Below are positions 49,001 through 57,026 of a DNA stretch of 64,000 nt, piece after piece. A program made the translations under genes and the position numbers. Under the pieces are notes generated by a model, which saw only the letters and a program-made list of their open reading frames with translations, did no database searches and was not told where the DNA came from. The DNA is from Amphiura filiformis (taxonomy: Eukaryota > Echinodermata > Ophiuroidea > Amphilepidida > Amphiuridae), in contig NC_092628.1 of the NCBI RefSeq assembly GCF_039555335.1, positions 62,326,735-62,390,734 on the forward strand. The letters are read 5' to 3'. The stretch's first letter is position 1, and every line of letters begins with the position of its first letter.

Positions 49001-51256
49001 CATCTATTCGATTCTCTCTCACTTCAATGGACATGGTGAATAGAAATGATGGCCATCGAGGTCGCGTCACTGTCTGAAGTCATGAAAAGATTACGTATTT
49101 TGTATTGTTCTCAGAAAAACCCTGGGTTTTCTACCTATGGCGCTCTAGCTGAAATACAGCAAGATAATGTCATGATATAGTAAAATGTAAACCTGTATTT
49201 TAGCTAGAGTATCTCGAGCTAGTATGAACTCCAGACGTGGTCTAATTCTGCATAAAACCGGGCCACGTTATTTCTATAGATCTGCTGCGCATTCAAATTG
49301 CATTGTATTGCATCGTTATTTCATTTGTGTTCATGCTAATTATGTTTACACAACATGAACTCACATGTTTTCAAGCAAATTTGCCGATAATAGGTGATCA
49401 AAAGTGATCGGAATGTTACAAAAATACAGATCGCATTCAGCTTATTTCATATGAGATGATCTTTGGAAAAATTTGGCATAATTTGTCATGGTGCTTGCGG
49501 AATGCCATGCAGTAAAATACTAAAACGTTGCTCGAGAACTCTAGCCAAGAATTTGCTCACCGGTAGCTTCACATTCTAGGCTAGAGACCTTTGCATTCAA
49601 AATCTAGTCGGATTCGCTGAAGCATGACACCGTGTAAAGCAATGGAAGGTCAGAAGTAAACACAGCCGATCACGACAGGTGATTGCATCAAAAATGTTGC
49701 TAAAATTACACTTCAGCAAAATTTTAGACTGTCCAAAATACGCAAATCTTGCTCAAAAGATACAGTTGATTTAGGGCTGCTAAGAATACGCAATTGCGTT
49801 ATTTGCGCCGCAATTTGCGTATTTTGGCTCCAATTATGCTTTTTTTTTTTTTTTTGCGATTTTTAATTTTTTTTCACGGATTTGAAGAGTCCCTGGACCT
49901 AACATCAAGTGCTACCATCATTAAAAACAAATTAAAAAAAAAAAAAATTGGAAAAAAGATACAAACAAATTACAAGTTTGTATCCAAATGGGACCAATTT
50001 GTAACTTGTGTTCACTTCAAAATCTATCCAAGATATAGACTTGTGTACAAAACCAATGCATTTTTATATCTTCAATAGACTATGCAGTGAACACAAGTTA
50101 CAAATCGGTCCCATTTGGATACAAACTTGTAATTTTTTGGTATCTTTTTTCCAATTTTTTTAAAATCAACCACAAATGATTGCAGTACCTCAATCTAGGT
50201 CAAGGGATTCTCTAAATCCGCAAAATTTTTTTTTTTAAACGCAATTTTTTTTTTTTTTTTTTTTTCTTTATTTTTTTTTTTTTTTTCTTTTTTTTTTAAA
50301 TGATGGTAGCACTTGATGTTAGGGACTCTCCAAATCCATGAAAAAAAAATATTAAAAATCATAAAAAAAACACAAAAAACATTTATTTTTTTAATTTTTG
50401 CGTTTTGGCGGAAATCACGGATTTTTGCGTTTTTGGAAAATCGGGGTGCGTTTTTGGCCTCCAAAATCGCGTATTCTTAGCAGGCCTAAGTTGATTCATC
50501 GAAATAACTTTCATTCAAATTTCAACATTAACAGAATAAATAACCTCCGGTGTAAAAAATTGCACCGCTGTCCGACCGAAAAACCATAGTAAAGTACTCT
50601 AGCATCGAATGCGTAACTATCGTGTGCAAATTCGAAGCTAGAGTTCTCGAGCAACTAAAACGTTGCGGCAATTCATGATTGACAACTAAAAACCTCCGCT
50701 GTCAATTTCTTAATCCACTCACTAGTCCTCACAAAAGCTTTGTGTTGATTACGTAATGTGTGGAGGCATATTGCAATAAGTACAATGAAATAATGAGTAG
50801 GGCGGGCTCCGGGCGCGGCGGGGCGGGTTTCTTCTTCGTCTTACGTAACAGTGACTAACAGTATTGTATTATTATTGTTCTCCAAAAAAAACCCGGAAGC
50901 GCTACATTAGTGCATGTGGCGCTCTAGCTGAAATATAGCAAGATAATGTAAGACAGTAAATGTAAACCTGTATTTTAGCTAGAGTATCTCGAGCTAATGA
51001 ACCCTTTAGTTTAAACACACATGGCATAGGTGACGAATTCTGCAGTTTCAAGCACAATCAAATGAATTAGTGCCACTAAAGAAAACACAATTTCTGCGTC
51101 TTCCTTCCATAGTATTCCATCAAAATCAACATACGCAATCCTTAAACAATAATCAATACAATGAAAATAGTTTTAGAGGTAAAATATCTATTTTACCTGA
51201 TTAAATTCTTGATCTACATCGTCGGCGTACAAATCGATGTCCACTGCGTCCGCCAT
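27880..51256 (-). CDS. CPSF6: Cleavage and polyadenylation specificity factor subunit 6 (CFIm68), complete 14-exon gene with expanded proline-rich domain
   Basis: The 14 exons are listed individually. Joined, they give 2,721 nt (906 aa and stop), and every junction agrees in phase. CPSF6 pairs with NUDT21 in nuclear cleavage factor Im, which reads UGUA sites and guides poly(A)-site choice. The N-terminus is [13 protein letters not shown]. The RRM spans about aa 89-165, with RNP2 LYVGNL (93-98) and RNP1 GQSKGFA (131-137). It is followed by RELHGQ, as in human. A proline/glycine-rich region fills about 184-730. The conserved [15 protein letters not shown] and [16 protein letters not shown] blocks come next. 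The C-terminus is an Arg/Ser/Glu/Asp-rich tail of the kind bound by transportin-3. Human CPSF6 has about 551 aa, and the extra length is repeats in exons 7 and 10. CPSF7 is the main alternative, but the N-terminus and tail favour CPSF6. Confidence 0.96.
28305..28458 (-). CDS. CPSF6: CPSF6 exon 13, most conserved C-terminal block
   Basis: It encodes [20 protein letters not shown] and then [20 protein letters not shown], nearly identical to human. It enters in phase 1 and leaves in phase 2. Confidence 0.97.
28571..29543. mobile_element. Foldback element of about 973 bp in CPSF6 intron 12, TA-flanked
   Basis: CAGACTTGACATTTAATATG starts the left arm and its inverse ends the right arm, with TA outside both. 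Arms of over 100 bp stay recognisable (GGGCTAAATATTAATCAGGG facing CCCTAATTAATATTTAGCCC). Inner inverted pairs continue toward the centre (GAGTCTGAATTTGAG, CTCAAATTCAG). Confidence 0.8.
30233..30452. mobile_element. Partial copy of the 'GTGACATGATCAAG' element in CPSF6 intron 12
   Basis: It is the reverse-oriented relative of 18549-18800. The right end CTTGATCATGTCAC is intact and the left end has decayed. It lies about 60 bp upstream of the exon 12 donor on the plus map. Confidence 0.75.
30517..30674 (-). CDS. CPSF6: CPSF6 exon 12, poly-Ala and conserved FEEIM block
   Basis: It encodes HDPPPLP, seven Ala in a row from a GCA trinucleotide run, and then [20 protein letters not shown] and RAVMDASAG. 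The last part matches human EAEFEEIMNRNRAISSSAIS. It enters in phase 2 and leaves in phase 1. Confidence 0.95.
31171..31364. mobile_element. Truncated copy of the palindromic TTAA element (7090-7750 family)
   Basis: It starts directly after TTAA (31167-31170) with GGGAAGGGGTATGAGCGTTT and GGACAGTATTTATT. Similarity stops after about 194 bp, so only one arm remains. Confidence 0.75.
31570..31628 (-). CDS. CPSF6: CPSF6 exon 11
   Basis: It encodes [19 protein letters not shown] and two bases of an Arg codon. The acceptor is TTAGCAG. It enters in phase 0 and leaves in phase 2. Confidence 0.85.
32705..33315 (-). CDS. CPSF6: CPSF6 exon 10, large proline-rich exon with (GGPPPQH)n repeats
   Basis: This exon codes for about 204 residues. 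It opens with two copies of PPGQFGGPP. It then has PQG/PPG sequence, an array of PPPQHGG-type units, and ends with the conserved [13 protein letters not shown] before a Pro/Ser segment. Human CPSF6 also has [10 protein letters not shown], which anchors the alignment. It enters in phase 1 and leaves in phase 0 at GTGAGT. Confidence 0.93.
33518..34038. mobile_element. Inverted-repeat element in CPSF6 intron 9
   Basis: ATGCACCTGTCACTTGTATG at the left faces CATACAAGTGACAGGTGCAT at the right. Pairing continues through GACCCCGGGAA / TTCCCGGGGTC and TGGGTCATTTG / CAAATGACAC. The borders are approximate. Confidence 0.75.
34307..34406 (-). CDS. CPSF6: CPSF6 exon 9
   Basis: It encodes [20 protein letters not shown] and then [14 protein letters not shown]. 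It enters in phase 0 and leaves in phase 1 at GTATGA. Confidence 0.88.
34602..34863. mobile_element. TA-flanked MITE (Tc1/mariner-like ends), 262 bp, in CPSF6 intron 8
   Basis: The left end is CCGTAAAATTCCGTCTACAA, and the reverse complement of the right end is CCGTAGAATTCCGTCTAGAA. The arms run about 44 bp to AAACGAGG / CCTCGTTT. TA flanks both ends. Confidence 0.85.
36356..36458. mobile_element. Fragment of the 'TTCCAGAAAA' MITE family
   Basis: It shares TTAGTTCTAACTGGCAAT, TTTTTAATATTTGGCCAA type words and TTTAGTGCTGTATTTTTCTG with 12668-13060 and 62544-63102. Only the inner left part and right end remain. Confidence 0.6.
36914..36949 (-). CDS. CPSF6: CPSF6 exon 8, 36-nt small exon
   Basis: It encodes [12 protein letters not shown], with phase 0 on both sides, so skipping it keeps the frame. 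The acceptor is AATACAG and the donor is GTAATA. It is a plausible cassette exon. Confidence 0.8.
37182..37295. repeat. Tandem repeat, 38-bp unit, three copies (CPSF6 intron 7)
   Basis: Each unit is CTTATTTTCATCACCATGAG followed by TGACAACCCAACAGGTAG. The first two copies differ at one base; the third has several changes. Confidence 0.95.
37296..41947. other. Main part of CPSF6 intron 7
   Basis: This is AT-rich intron. It has a small hairpin at 41024-41068 (GGCAGGGTTCCA / TGGAACCCTGCC), a perfect 20-base palindrome near 39029 (AATTTGGTACCGTACCAAATT region) and an inverted-repeat element at 41211-41394. I found no exon. Confidence 0.5.
41211..41394. mobile_element. Palindromic element of about 184 bp in CPSF6 intron 7
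   Basis: GGGATTCAATCATGTTTCAC faces GTGAAACATGATTGAATCCC. Pairing continues as TTGTTCATCACCGTTTAACA / TTGTTAAATGGTGATGAACAA and CGTCTGCGTTGG. The arms are almost complete, so the transcript would form one long hairpin. Confidence 0.85.
41948..42462 (-). CDS. CPSF6: CPSF6 exon 7, (GPPHQ)n repeat exon
   Basis: This exon codes for about 172 residues. The core is around 20 QGPP units ([10 protein letters not shown] and GPPPHQ variants) written by an 18/21-bp minisatellite. It enters in phase 1 and leaves in phase 0 at GTAAGT. Long open frames also exist on the opposite strand, purely because of the repeat. Vertebrate CPSF6 has no comparable QGPP array as far as I know. Confidence 0.9.
43015..43332 (-). 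CDS. CPSF6: CPSF6 exon 6, Gly/Pro-rich
   Basis: It encodes about 106 residues starting [19 protein letters not shown] and then GPP/GMG-rich sequence ending QPFMPG. It enters and leaves in phase 1. Confidence 0.9.
43863..43942 (-). CDS. CPSF6: CPSF6 exon 5, end of RRM
   Basis: It encodes [20 protein letters not shown] and then FESASRK, matching the human RELHGQNPVVTPCNKQFLSQ segment. It enters in phase 2 and leaves in phase 1. Confidence 0.94.
44412..44581 (-). CDS. CPSF6: CPSF6 exon 4, RRM core
   Basis: It encodes [20 protein letters not shown] followed by [17 protein letters not shown]. This is near-identical to human over the RNP1 strand. The NUDT21-binding surface lies in this RRM in the human protein. 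It leaves in phase 2. Confidence 0.96.
44816..45242. mobile_element. hAT-like MITE, second copy, 427 bp, in CPSF6 intron 3
   Basis: The left end is CAGTAGCGTAGCCAGCG, and the reverse complement of the right end is CAGGGGCGTAGCCAGC. An exact 8-bp target duplication, GCGTGAGT, lies at 44808-44815 and 45243-45250. An 8-bp duplication with CAG ends is diagnostic of the hAT group. Confidence 0.92.
45736..45873 (-). CDS. CPSF6: CPSF6 exon 3, start of RRM
   Basis: It begins [15 protein letters not shown], has a run of seven Ser encoded by repeated AGT, and ends [10 protein letters not shown], which contains the RNP2 motif. The donor is GTGAGA, phase 0. Confidence 0.94.
46027..46811. repeat. Tandem duplication, 392-bp unit, two copies (CPSF6 intron 2)
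   Basis: Copies 46027-46418 and 46419-46811 both begin AGCTTGAACTTTAAAAAAAA and end at TTTCAGTGTTATAACC. They differ by a handful of substitutions and small indels (ATATATATAG versus ATATATAG; an extra TACATG in copy 2). The event is recent. Confidence 0.97.
47112..47213 (-). CDS. CPSF6: CPSF6 exon 2
   Basis: It encodes [20 protein letters not shown] and continues to NNQR. The DLYDDVI block is conserved in CPSF6. Both phases are 0, and GTATGT is the preferred donor. Confidence 0.92.
47376..48416. mobile_element. Possible TA-flanked inverted-repeat element, about 1.04 kb, in CPSF6 intron 1
   Basis: The left end is GGGTCGCATGTCATGAATTGG, and the reverse complement of the right end is TGGTCGCATGTCACAAATAGG. 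TA lies outside each. The interior holds several copies of ACAGGGTGG and the words GGCTCCCCCG / GGCTCCTCC, but no open frame of interest. Confidence 0.6.
49139..50997. repeat. Pair of 80-bp direct repeats bracketing CPSF6 intron 1 sequence
   Basis: GGCGCTCTAGCTGAAATACA...TATCTCGAGCTA occurs at 49139-49221 and again at 50918-50997 with few changes. Between them lie an inverted pair (ACGTTGCTCGAGAACTCTAG near 49525 and its inverse near 50640) and a hAT-like insertion. The bracketed block may itself be an element. Confidence 0.75.
49772..50488. mobile_element. hAT-like foldback element, 717 bp, with 8-bp target duplication
   Basis: The left end is TAGGGCTGCTAAGAATACGC, and the reverse complement of the right end is TAGGCCTGCTAAGAATACGC. 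AGTTGATT is present at 49764-49771 and 50489-50496. The inner palindrome includes ACAAGTTTGTATCCAAATGG facing its inverse. Long T runs (50226-50299) lie between the arms. Confidence 0.92.
51197..51256 (-). CDS. CPSF6: CPSF6 exon 1, start codon
   Basis: It encodes [20 protein letters not shown], closely matching the human start MADGVDHIDIYADVGEEFNQ. The start ATG is 51256-51254. The donor is GTAAAA, phase 0. Confidence 0.95.
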
Positions 51257-52341
51257 GTTTGCAGATTTGATTTACCCTAGTCACAATGTCCTCAGGCCTG
51301 ACTTGAAAGTTATTTTTAAATCAGTAACTTAAATAGAGAAATATGCCATAGTTCAAAACAAATGTAATATGGAAATTACAAAGAAAGGTTTAAACTTATT
51401 ATAAAAATAAAATTAGAGAGAAATTTTATATATGCCAGTTAAAATATTTTCAATATAGGGTATATGGTAAACACTAAAACCATGTGACCAAGTCAGCTGA
51501 TCACAACAAAGTCACTGAACCAGACCCTTGCTTGCTTGCTTGTTGTTGTTGTTGGCTGTGTTTGTATTTGATCTGATCTGGATATCATGATATGCATTGA
51601 ATCAAAACAAGGTACGTAGAGATCGAGTGAAACATTTAACAATTTTTCAGAGATGGAAAACGTTACGACCGAAAAGTTTCTTTTGTTGAAAATTTATGAT
51701 TCAAACTCTCTCTCTCAGTGCAGAGGCCAGAGCCAGCTACATCATACATCGAATCCATGGGTTCCTATAGTCCGAATAATCAGACCCAGAACAAAATATT
51801 AATTTCTGACATGATCGTGTACTGGGTCTGAACTGTTTCCATATGAAATCTTGATGGCAAATTGGACAATAGAAGCACATGGTTCTACGTGACAGCTTTT
51901 TAATCCCTATTCAGGTTACGTGAATCACGCTATTGTGGACCATCCTTCTGATACTTGAGTGTTTGGACAAGCGGAACGGTTTTTTGTCTACCTCTCTGTT
52001 TGTAAACAAACCATTCCAAACCAGGAGGTCGAAATCGTCCTCCTCGCCGAATACGAAAGTCAGCGTAATAGTACGGCACTGGGGTTCCTACAGTCACCGG
52101 GCCGATGACACACATTCGATGGGTGTACTGTAAGAGCCAGCAGAGATCAGAGTGACCCACTGGCATTGATGCACACCGACATCGCCTGGCTAATAATTAC
52201 TTTGTCAGCAGAGATACTAAAATAAATACCCGGGATCGATACACGTGAATTTGCTATGCACGACTTTGATATGACTGATGAGAAGAAAATCTTTGGATAC
52301 CGGGGTAGAAAATGATATCTCCCGTAAATGATTTCGTATAA

Positions 52342-53107
52342 GGCCAAGGAAAGTCGATTTTGAGTTTCCCGTCACCCGCCCTCACTTCATTTTCTGACCC
52401 TCACTTGAATTCATTATTGTGATTTACCAAAAAATACCGATAAAAACTGGTTATATTTGCAAAAAAATTGTGATTATCCCTTTATTTTTTGTGGAAAAAT
52501 CAAAATCAAAACATGCATTTTACTGTCAACCTTGCAGACTCTTTTTAATATACTTTTGAATCTCATTTTGGCTAAATAACATCCATCTTCAAGTGAGTGA
52601 GCGGCAAATAACAACACATTTTACATGCGTGTTGGTCATATATGAAAGGCAGAAAAATAATGAATAATGAAAAAGTTACCTCACTTGTTTTCAGAAATTA
52701 TGTGACGGGAAACTCAAAATTGACTGTTAGGCCCTTCGCACTTGATTATTAGTTTCCTGTTGAAGATTTTGAAAAAAGGACGAGGTGACTTTTAATTATT
52801 AATTATTAATTATCTTTTATTTTCTTTATTTAGTTTGAACTATTACTAGCAACCTTCAACTCATTTTGACTAGAGCGGGCATTTAATTATTTCACAACAA
52901 TATTTGATTTTATAAATAAGTGATGGTGGAGTTGTACTCTCTGTTCGATCATCATTATTGTTGACATTATTAAAGTCAGAAAATGGCAAGTAGAAGTACC
53001 CGGTAGTTGAAAGTTATTTTCAAGGAGAAAATTAGAAATAATAAATAATTATTTTGAGATTTTCAATTTTGGAAACTAATAATCAAGTGCGAAGGGCCTT
53101 AGGGGCC
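52342..53107. mobile_element. PIF/Harbinger-like element with TAA target duplication, host of a nested copy
   Basis: The left arm GGCCAAGGAAAGTCGATTTT and GAGTTTCCCGTCAC faces GTGACGGGAAACTC...TTGACTGT and GGGGCC at the far right. TAA lies at 52339-52341 and 53108-53110. The right arm is split by the element at 52730-53098. Without that insertion the element would be about 394 bp. Confidence 0.8.
52730..53098. mobile_element. PIF/Harbinger-like element nested in another, 369 bp, TTA target duplication
   Basis: The perfect ends GGCCCTTCGCACTTGATTAT and its inverse are flanked by TTA at 52727-52729 and 53099-53101. It lies entirely within the right terminal repeat of 52342-53107, so it is the younger insertion. 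Confidence 0.9.
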
Positions 53108-53570
53108 TAAAGAAACCAGATGTGGTCCCTTGCACTTGAATATATATTTTGAACAGATATGATAGTCGTTAATTAGCTTGCGTCTTGAGAAAGAATCATG
53201 CGTCTTGAGTCAAAAACTGACAATAATTCTGATTTATATGTGCCGAATTATATAGCGCAGTGTATAGGCCAATCGTTGAGGTAGTCTAAAAGAATATGAC
53301 CTATGGCGTCATGCTTGACCCACACATCAGCGAGGTCAGTAACCGGCTAATCGGGGCTATTGTCAGTAGCCTTAGTCAGATGTCCTTCGGCCCATCAAAA
53401 CTATTAAACAGGTCAATACAAAATGGCCATGCGTGGCGGTGGATTCAACCTACCATGGCGATTTCTGCCATGAAGATATCGGCCCATTATCGGGGCGATG
53501 ACACTGTGTGATGTAGGCATGGAGCTAGTAAAACCTGTAGGATCAATGAGATTATGTAATATGTATTATA

Positions 53571-53728
53571 GATGAGGGAGGCATGGGGAGGTGGGGATAT
53601 GGAGAATGAGAGGATCCTGGAGGAAGAGAGAAAGAGGAGGAAATGAAGAGAAGGGAAGAGAGAGAGAAGAAGAGTGAGGGAGTGATAAAGTGTAGGCCTA
53701 GGAAAGAATAAGGATATACAGAGAAAGT
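53571..53728. repeat. Purine-rich direct repeat, copy 1 (158 bp)
   Basis: It begins GATGAGGGAGGCATGGGGAG, has an AGAGAGAAAGAGGAGG core and ends ATATACAGAGAAAG. Copy 2 is at 54265-54421. The strand is over 80% purine, so the mirrored open frames on the other strand are Ser/Leu/Phe-rich noise. Confidence 0.9.
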
Positions 53729-54264
53729 ATTGCATTGTTCCTTTGTCATTGTGCCTATTTCAGTTTCCGACAAGCTATTCATCAAAACTCGAAAGGTACA
53801 TTTTGTTTATGACAAAGAGTTCCACCATTAAATCGGTAACTGACCTGACTTTACAAGGCTGGGTACTGTCAAAAGTTGATCAAACGAAAGTTGTGTGAAA
53901 GCGCCTACTTGAAACGAAAGCCTTTAGGGTACCTTTTCAAGCCCAAAAACAAGGGTGTGATTGAGTAGCCGAAAGCACAAAAGGCACACGTTAGTCATCG
54001 ATGTACAGTTCGTTATCACCTACCTGACTTTAGGCGCTTCATTTAAATAAATTAAATGCATTTGCTGAATGATTACACATGAGAATGTACGTATTAAGGC
54101 TGCCAGGTCCATGTGTTTATAGTATAGTATTTTTAAGCATTATAATAGGCCTATAAGTGTTTTTTCACAAATTTCCATCTAATTTTATTTCAAGAAGGAG
54201 ATTGGCATGTAAACAGTGGTGTACAGGGCGGGGTAGCTTCCCCCTTTGAGAAGTCTTGGGATTG

Positions 54265-54421
54265 GATGAGGGAGGCATGGGGAGGAGGGGATATAGAGAA
54301 TGAGAGGATCCTGGAGGAAGAGAGAAAGAGGAGGAAATGAAGAGAAGGGAAGAGAGAGAGAAAAAGAGTGAGGGAGTGATAAAGTGTAGGCCTAGGAAAG
54401 AATAAGGATATACAGAGAAAG
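54265..54421. repeat. Purine-rich direct repeat, copy 2 (157 bp)
   Basis: It is nearly identical to 53571-53728, with about six differences. The 536 bp between the two copies are unique. No LTR signature (TG...CA ends, primer site) is visible. Confidence 0.9.
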
Positions 54422-54641
54422 GAAAAGAAAGGAATGATATTGATAAATAAAATGTAATAATTATTATACACTGCAAAAACAGTGTTTAAAAATTAAACAC
54501 TTTTCTAAACCCAATTTTTGCCTTCACTTTGTAAACACGTTTAGAAGCTAAACATCATGTGTCAAATTTCTGAACATTGGTCAGTGATGGTGTTCAATTT
54601 CTAAACATCTGACATCCATATTCTAAACATAACATTTCTAA

Positions 54642-54961
54642 ACAAATAAATAAATAAATGTAGACATTTATATAGCGCTTTATGCCGTAAACAGCCTCTA
54701 AGCGCTTTACATTTATTCGCCGTCATTAGAATATGTCGGAACCACGTTTGCAGCCTACAAGTGGCGCAGGGTCCATCAGTACAACGACTGTGACTACCCC
54801 TAACAGCTTCCCATTGCACCTGGGTGGGGTGAGGCAAGCGAGGCAAAGCGCCTTGCCCAAGGGCGCAACACGGTGGTGGGACGGGAATCAAACCCACGCA
54901 CGCCGAGCAAGCTCTCAGATTATGAGTCCACGGCCATAACCACTGAGCCACCGTGCCCTCA
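54642..54961 (-). mobile_element. tRNA-derived SINE with GCGCTATATAAATGT-type tail
   Basis: Read on the minus strand it starts GGCACGGTGGCTCAGTGGTT. Box A is TGGCTCAGTGG, the CTCATAATC loop follows, and box B is GGTTTGATTCC. Next comes the CCTTGGGCAAGGCGCTTTGC word, also present in the SINE at 10077. The tail is AAAGCGCTTAGAGGCTG...AAAGCGCTATATAAATGT, ending in TTTATTTATTTA. It looks nearly full length. Confidence 0.9.
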
Positions 54962-55801
54962 CACATACTTGCTTTCACTTCACTGTTTTTGCAGTGAGTG
55001 TATAGATAAACACATAACAGCTCTAGGCAGCCATTCGATAATGTCAATGCCTTTAAGCGTTACGTAATTGATACGCCCAGTCAGATGTATTTCACACCTG
55101 CCAAACACAAGTCACCCAATTTTGAAAACTGGACGTTGAATGCACACACTCATGAATATTGATTGGCAGCATTTTCCAATATGTCAGCGCTCAAATCGGA
55201 CACAATAGAACAATAAACCATTCAGTGCGCTGGATGTAGGTATGAGAGGCAAACCTAATATAGCTAAAATAATCAGTGTTTAGTCACATTTGCTAGTCAG
55301 CCAAATTGTTCTAAACAGGGGCGCAAACACAATTACATATATTTACATAGAAATTAGCCTTGATCAAGGCTTCCTCCTTACTTTTGCTCTATTCATGCTC
55401 TTGACTAAGACCCACGGTCGAAGCATCATATACTGGACTCCCTGAGATTTTTAGTCAGGTCAGAATTTTTGTGTAGGACTTGGCACTGGCAACATGAGCT
55501 GGGGAGGAAGTGTACCTTGTGGGCATGGTGTGCATTTTGCTCAAACACTACCCCTGCAGTGCACAGTACATGTATGCCTGGGGTAAAGTATGATAAGAAA
55601 GTCCACTATCTAGCAATTCAAATGTCAAATAGATTTTCACAAAGTTATGATGGTAAATAATTATGTTGAAAGAATAACTTCAATACTTTGGAAAGAAATA
55701 GAAATTTTTGGAAGATGTGGCAAAGCTTCCATATATTTTACATTCACTAACTATGGATGCCAAAGGACTTGAAACAAGTCTAATAGAAATTTAAAAGAAA
55801 A

Positions 55802-56673
55802 GATTTGTCAAGGAAACCTACATAAATATGTTGTCTATACTTCACTTGACCCAAATATATGATAAGAGAAAGTAGTGTCACTCAAATGTTGGAAGATCTT
55901 GGATGAGACACTCTAGCTGTCAGAAGGGAGAGAAATCGTTTAGCTATGTTTTACAAAATCCAAAATGAGTTGGTAGGAATCAACAAAGAAGCCTACATTC
56001 AAACCTCTTCTGCTGCAGGTTTAAGAAGAAACCACCACCTAGATGTTGAAATTCCATTCATCAAGAAGGACGTCTATAAAAACTCATTTTTCCCGAGAAC
56101 TGGAAGAGCATGGAATTCCCTCACTCAAACCATTATATCAGCCCCATCTTTAGATATTTTCAAGAAAAACCTCACCAAATAGTTAGCGATTTGCGATTTT
56201 TGCCCTGCTGACTACAACTTCAGAAGGTTCAGAAGGTTATATTTGTGATGAGACAATCGCACATGGAATACTCAAGGGCTTTAATTTGATATAAAATTAT
56301 GCAGTTTGATGGCCCAGACACAGTCTTCAGCAGTGAAGCAATATTAGGTATGAAAGGTGAATTCAAATTTGCCATCAAAAACCACATCATTTTATATAAT
56401 TAAAGCCCTTGAGTAAAGAAAGCCAAAACTGAAAACCATTTTGTCATAGCACTTTCCGGTTTATCGTGTTACAAAGGTTGACTTTCATCAAAAATATTCA
56501 GCCAACTTTTAATGCATCAATTAAAAAACAAAATCAGCATAGTCTCATGATAGAGCAGCTTTTCTTTGTAGGACTGCTATCAAAATCCCTCTAAAATTCC
56601 TTGTGCGATTATCATATAATATTGGGTCAAGTGAAGTATAGACAACATATATGTAGGTTTTCTTGAAAAATCT
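55802..56673. mobile_element. Inverted-repeat structure with 62-bp ends enclosing a LINE relic
   Basis: AAACCTACATAAATATGTTG followed by TCTATACTTCACTTGACCC (55815-55853) faces its inverse at 56622-56663. A second inner pair (CTCAAGGGCTTTAATT near 56270 and AATTAAAGCCCTTGAG near 56400) lies within. The reverse transcriptase fragment sits between the arms. Confidence 0.75.
55870..56181 (+). pseudogene. Reverse-transcriptase C-terminal remnant of a non-LTR retrotransposon
   Basis: The frame reads SSVTQMLEDLG, a TGA stop where family members have Trp, then DTLAVRRERNRLAMFYKIQN. It ends KNSFFPRTGRAWNSLTQTII and SAPSLDIFKKNL before TAG. The SxxxML-DLxW, R-R-R-RL-MFYKI and FFPR-xxxWNxLP patterns are the usual end of animal LINE (CR1/jockey-type) ORF2 proteins. 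Only the last hundred or so codons remain, with one nonsense change. It is dead and has no link to the sulfatase gene downstream. Confidence 0.85.
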
Positions 56674-56906
56674 GTCCATTTAATTTTCTATGTAATTGTA
56701 AGAATATTATAAGAAAATTATAATTATTCTTTAGAAACTTATAGCGTTATACACTTATACTTTAACTTTTATAGCTGCCATGCTATGGAAAATAAGACAA
56801 ATAAATCTGTTTAAAAAACATCCTCAATGTTGACAGGTTTTTGCAGCTGATTACATAACAACAATTTATGAAATTTTTGACTGTCTTTTTAATTTTCAGA
56901 TCTAAG

Positions 56907-57026
56907 ATGAAGCATTATTACCACTGTCCACTAGTATTCACAACTTTGATATGTTTGCTAGTCTTCTACACAGTTGAAGCAACCAGCACAAAGCCAAACA
57001 TTATCTTCATTGTAGCTGATGATTTG
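56907..57026 (+). CDS. Arylsulfatase exon 1: signal peptide and first catalytic Asp pair
   Basis: It encodes [20 protein letters not shown] and then [20 protein letters not shown]. The hydrophobic core [12 protein letters not shown] is a signal peptide, with cleavage probable near VEA. The DD pair binds the active-site metal in this family. A TTTTCAG precedes the ATG by seven bases, so the exon may start with a spliced 5' UTR. An upstream in-frame ATG at 56868 would add 13 residues, and the downstream ATG gives the better signal peptide. The donor is GTAAGC, phase 0. Confidence 0.88.

Larger units (their letters stand above)
51257..56906. other. Intergenic region between divergent CPSF6 and the sulfatase gene
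   Basis: Both genes read outward from here, so their promoters should lie at the two ends. I cannot identify a TATA box or other core element with confidence. The middle is filled by nested PIF/Harbinger elements, a purine-rich duplication, a SINE and a LINE relic, each listed. Confidence 0.5.

Noticed and set aside
53296..53511. A 71-codon frame starting MTYGVMLDPHISEV
   Set aside because: The composition is acceptable, but I recognise no family, see no splice sites in phase and no neighbouring exon. Not strong enough to list as a gene.
53571..54421. LTR retrotransposon with 158-bp LTRs
   Set aside because: There are no TG/CA termini, no primer-binding site, no polypurine tract next to the right copy, and only 536 bp of non-coding sequence between.
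53487..54476. Ser/Leu/Phe-rich minus-strand frames
   Set aside because: They are the complement of the purine-rich direct repeats.
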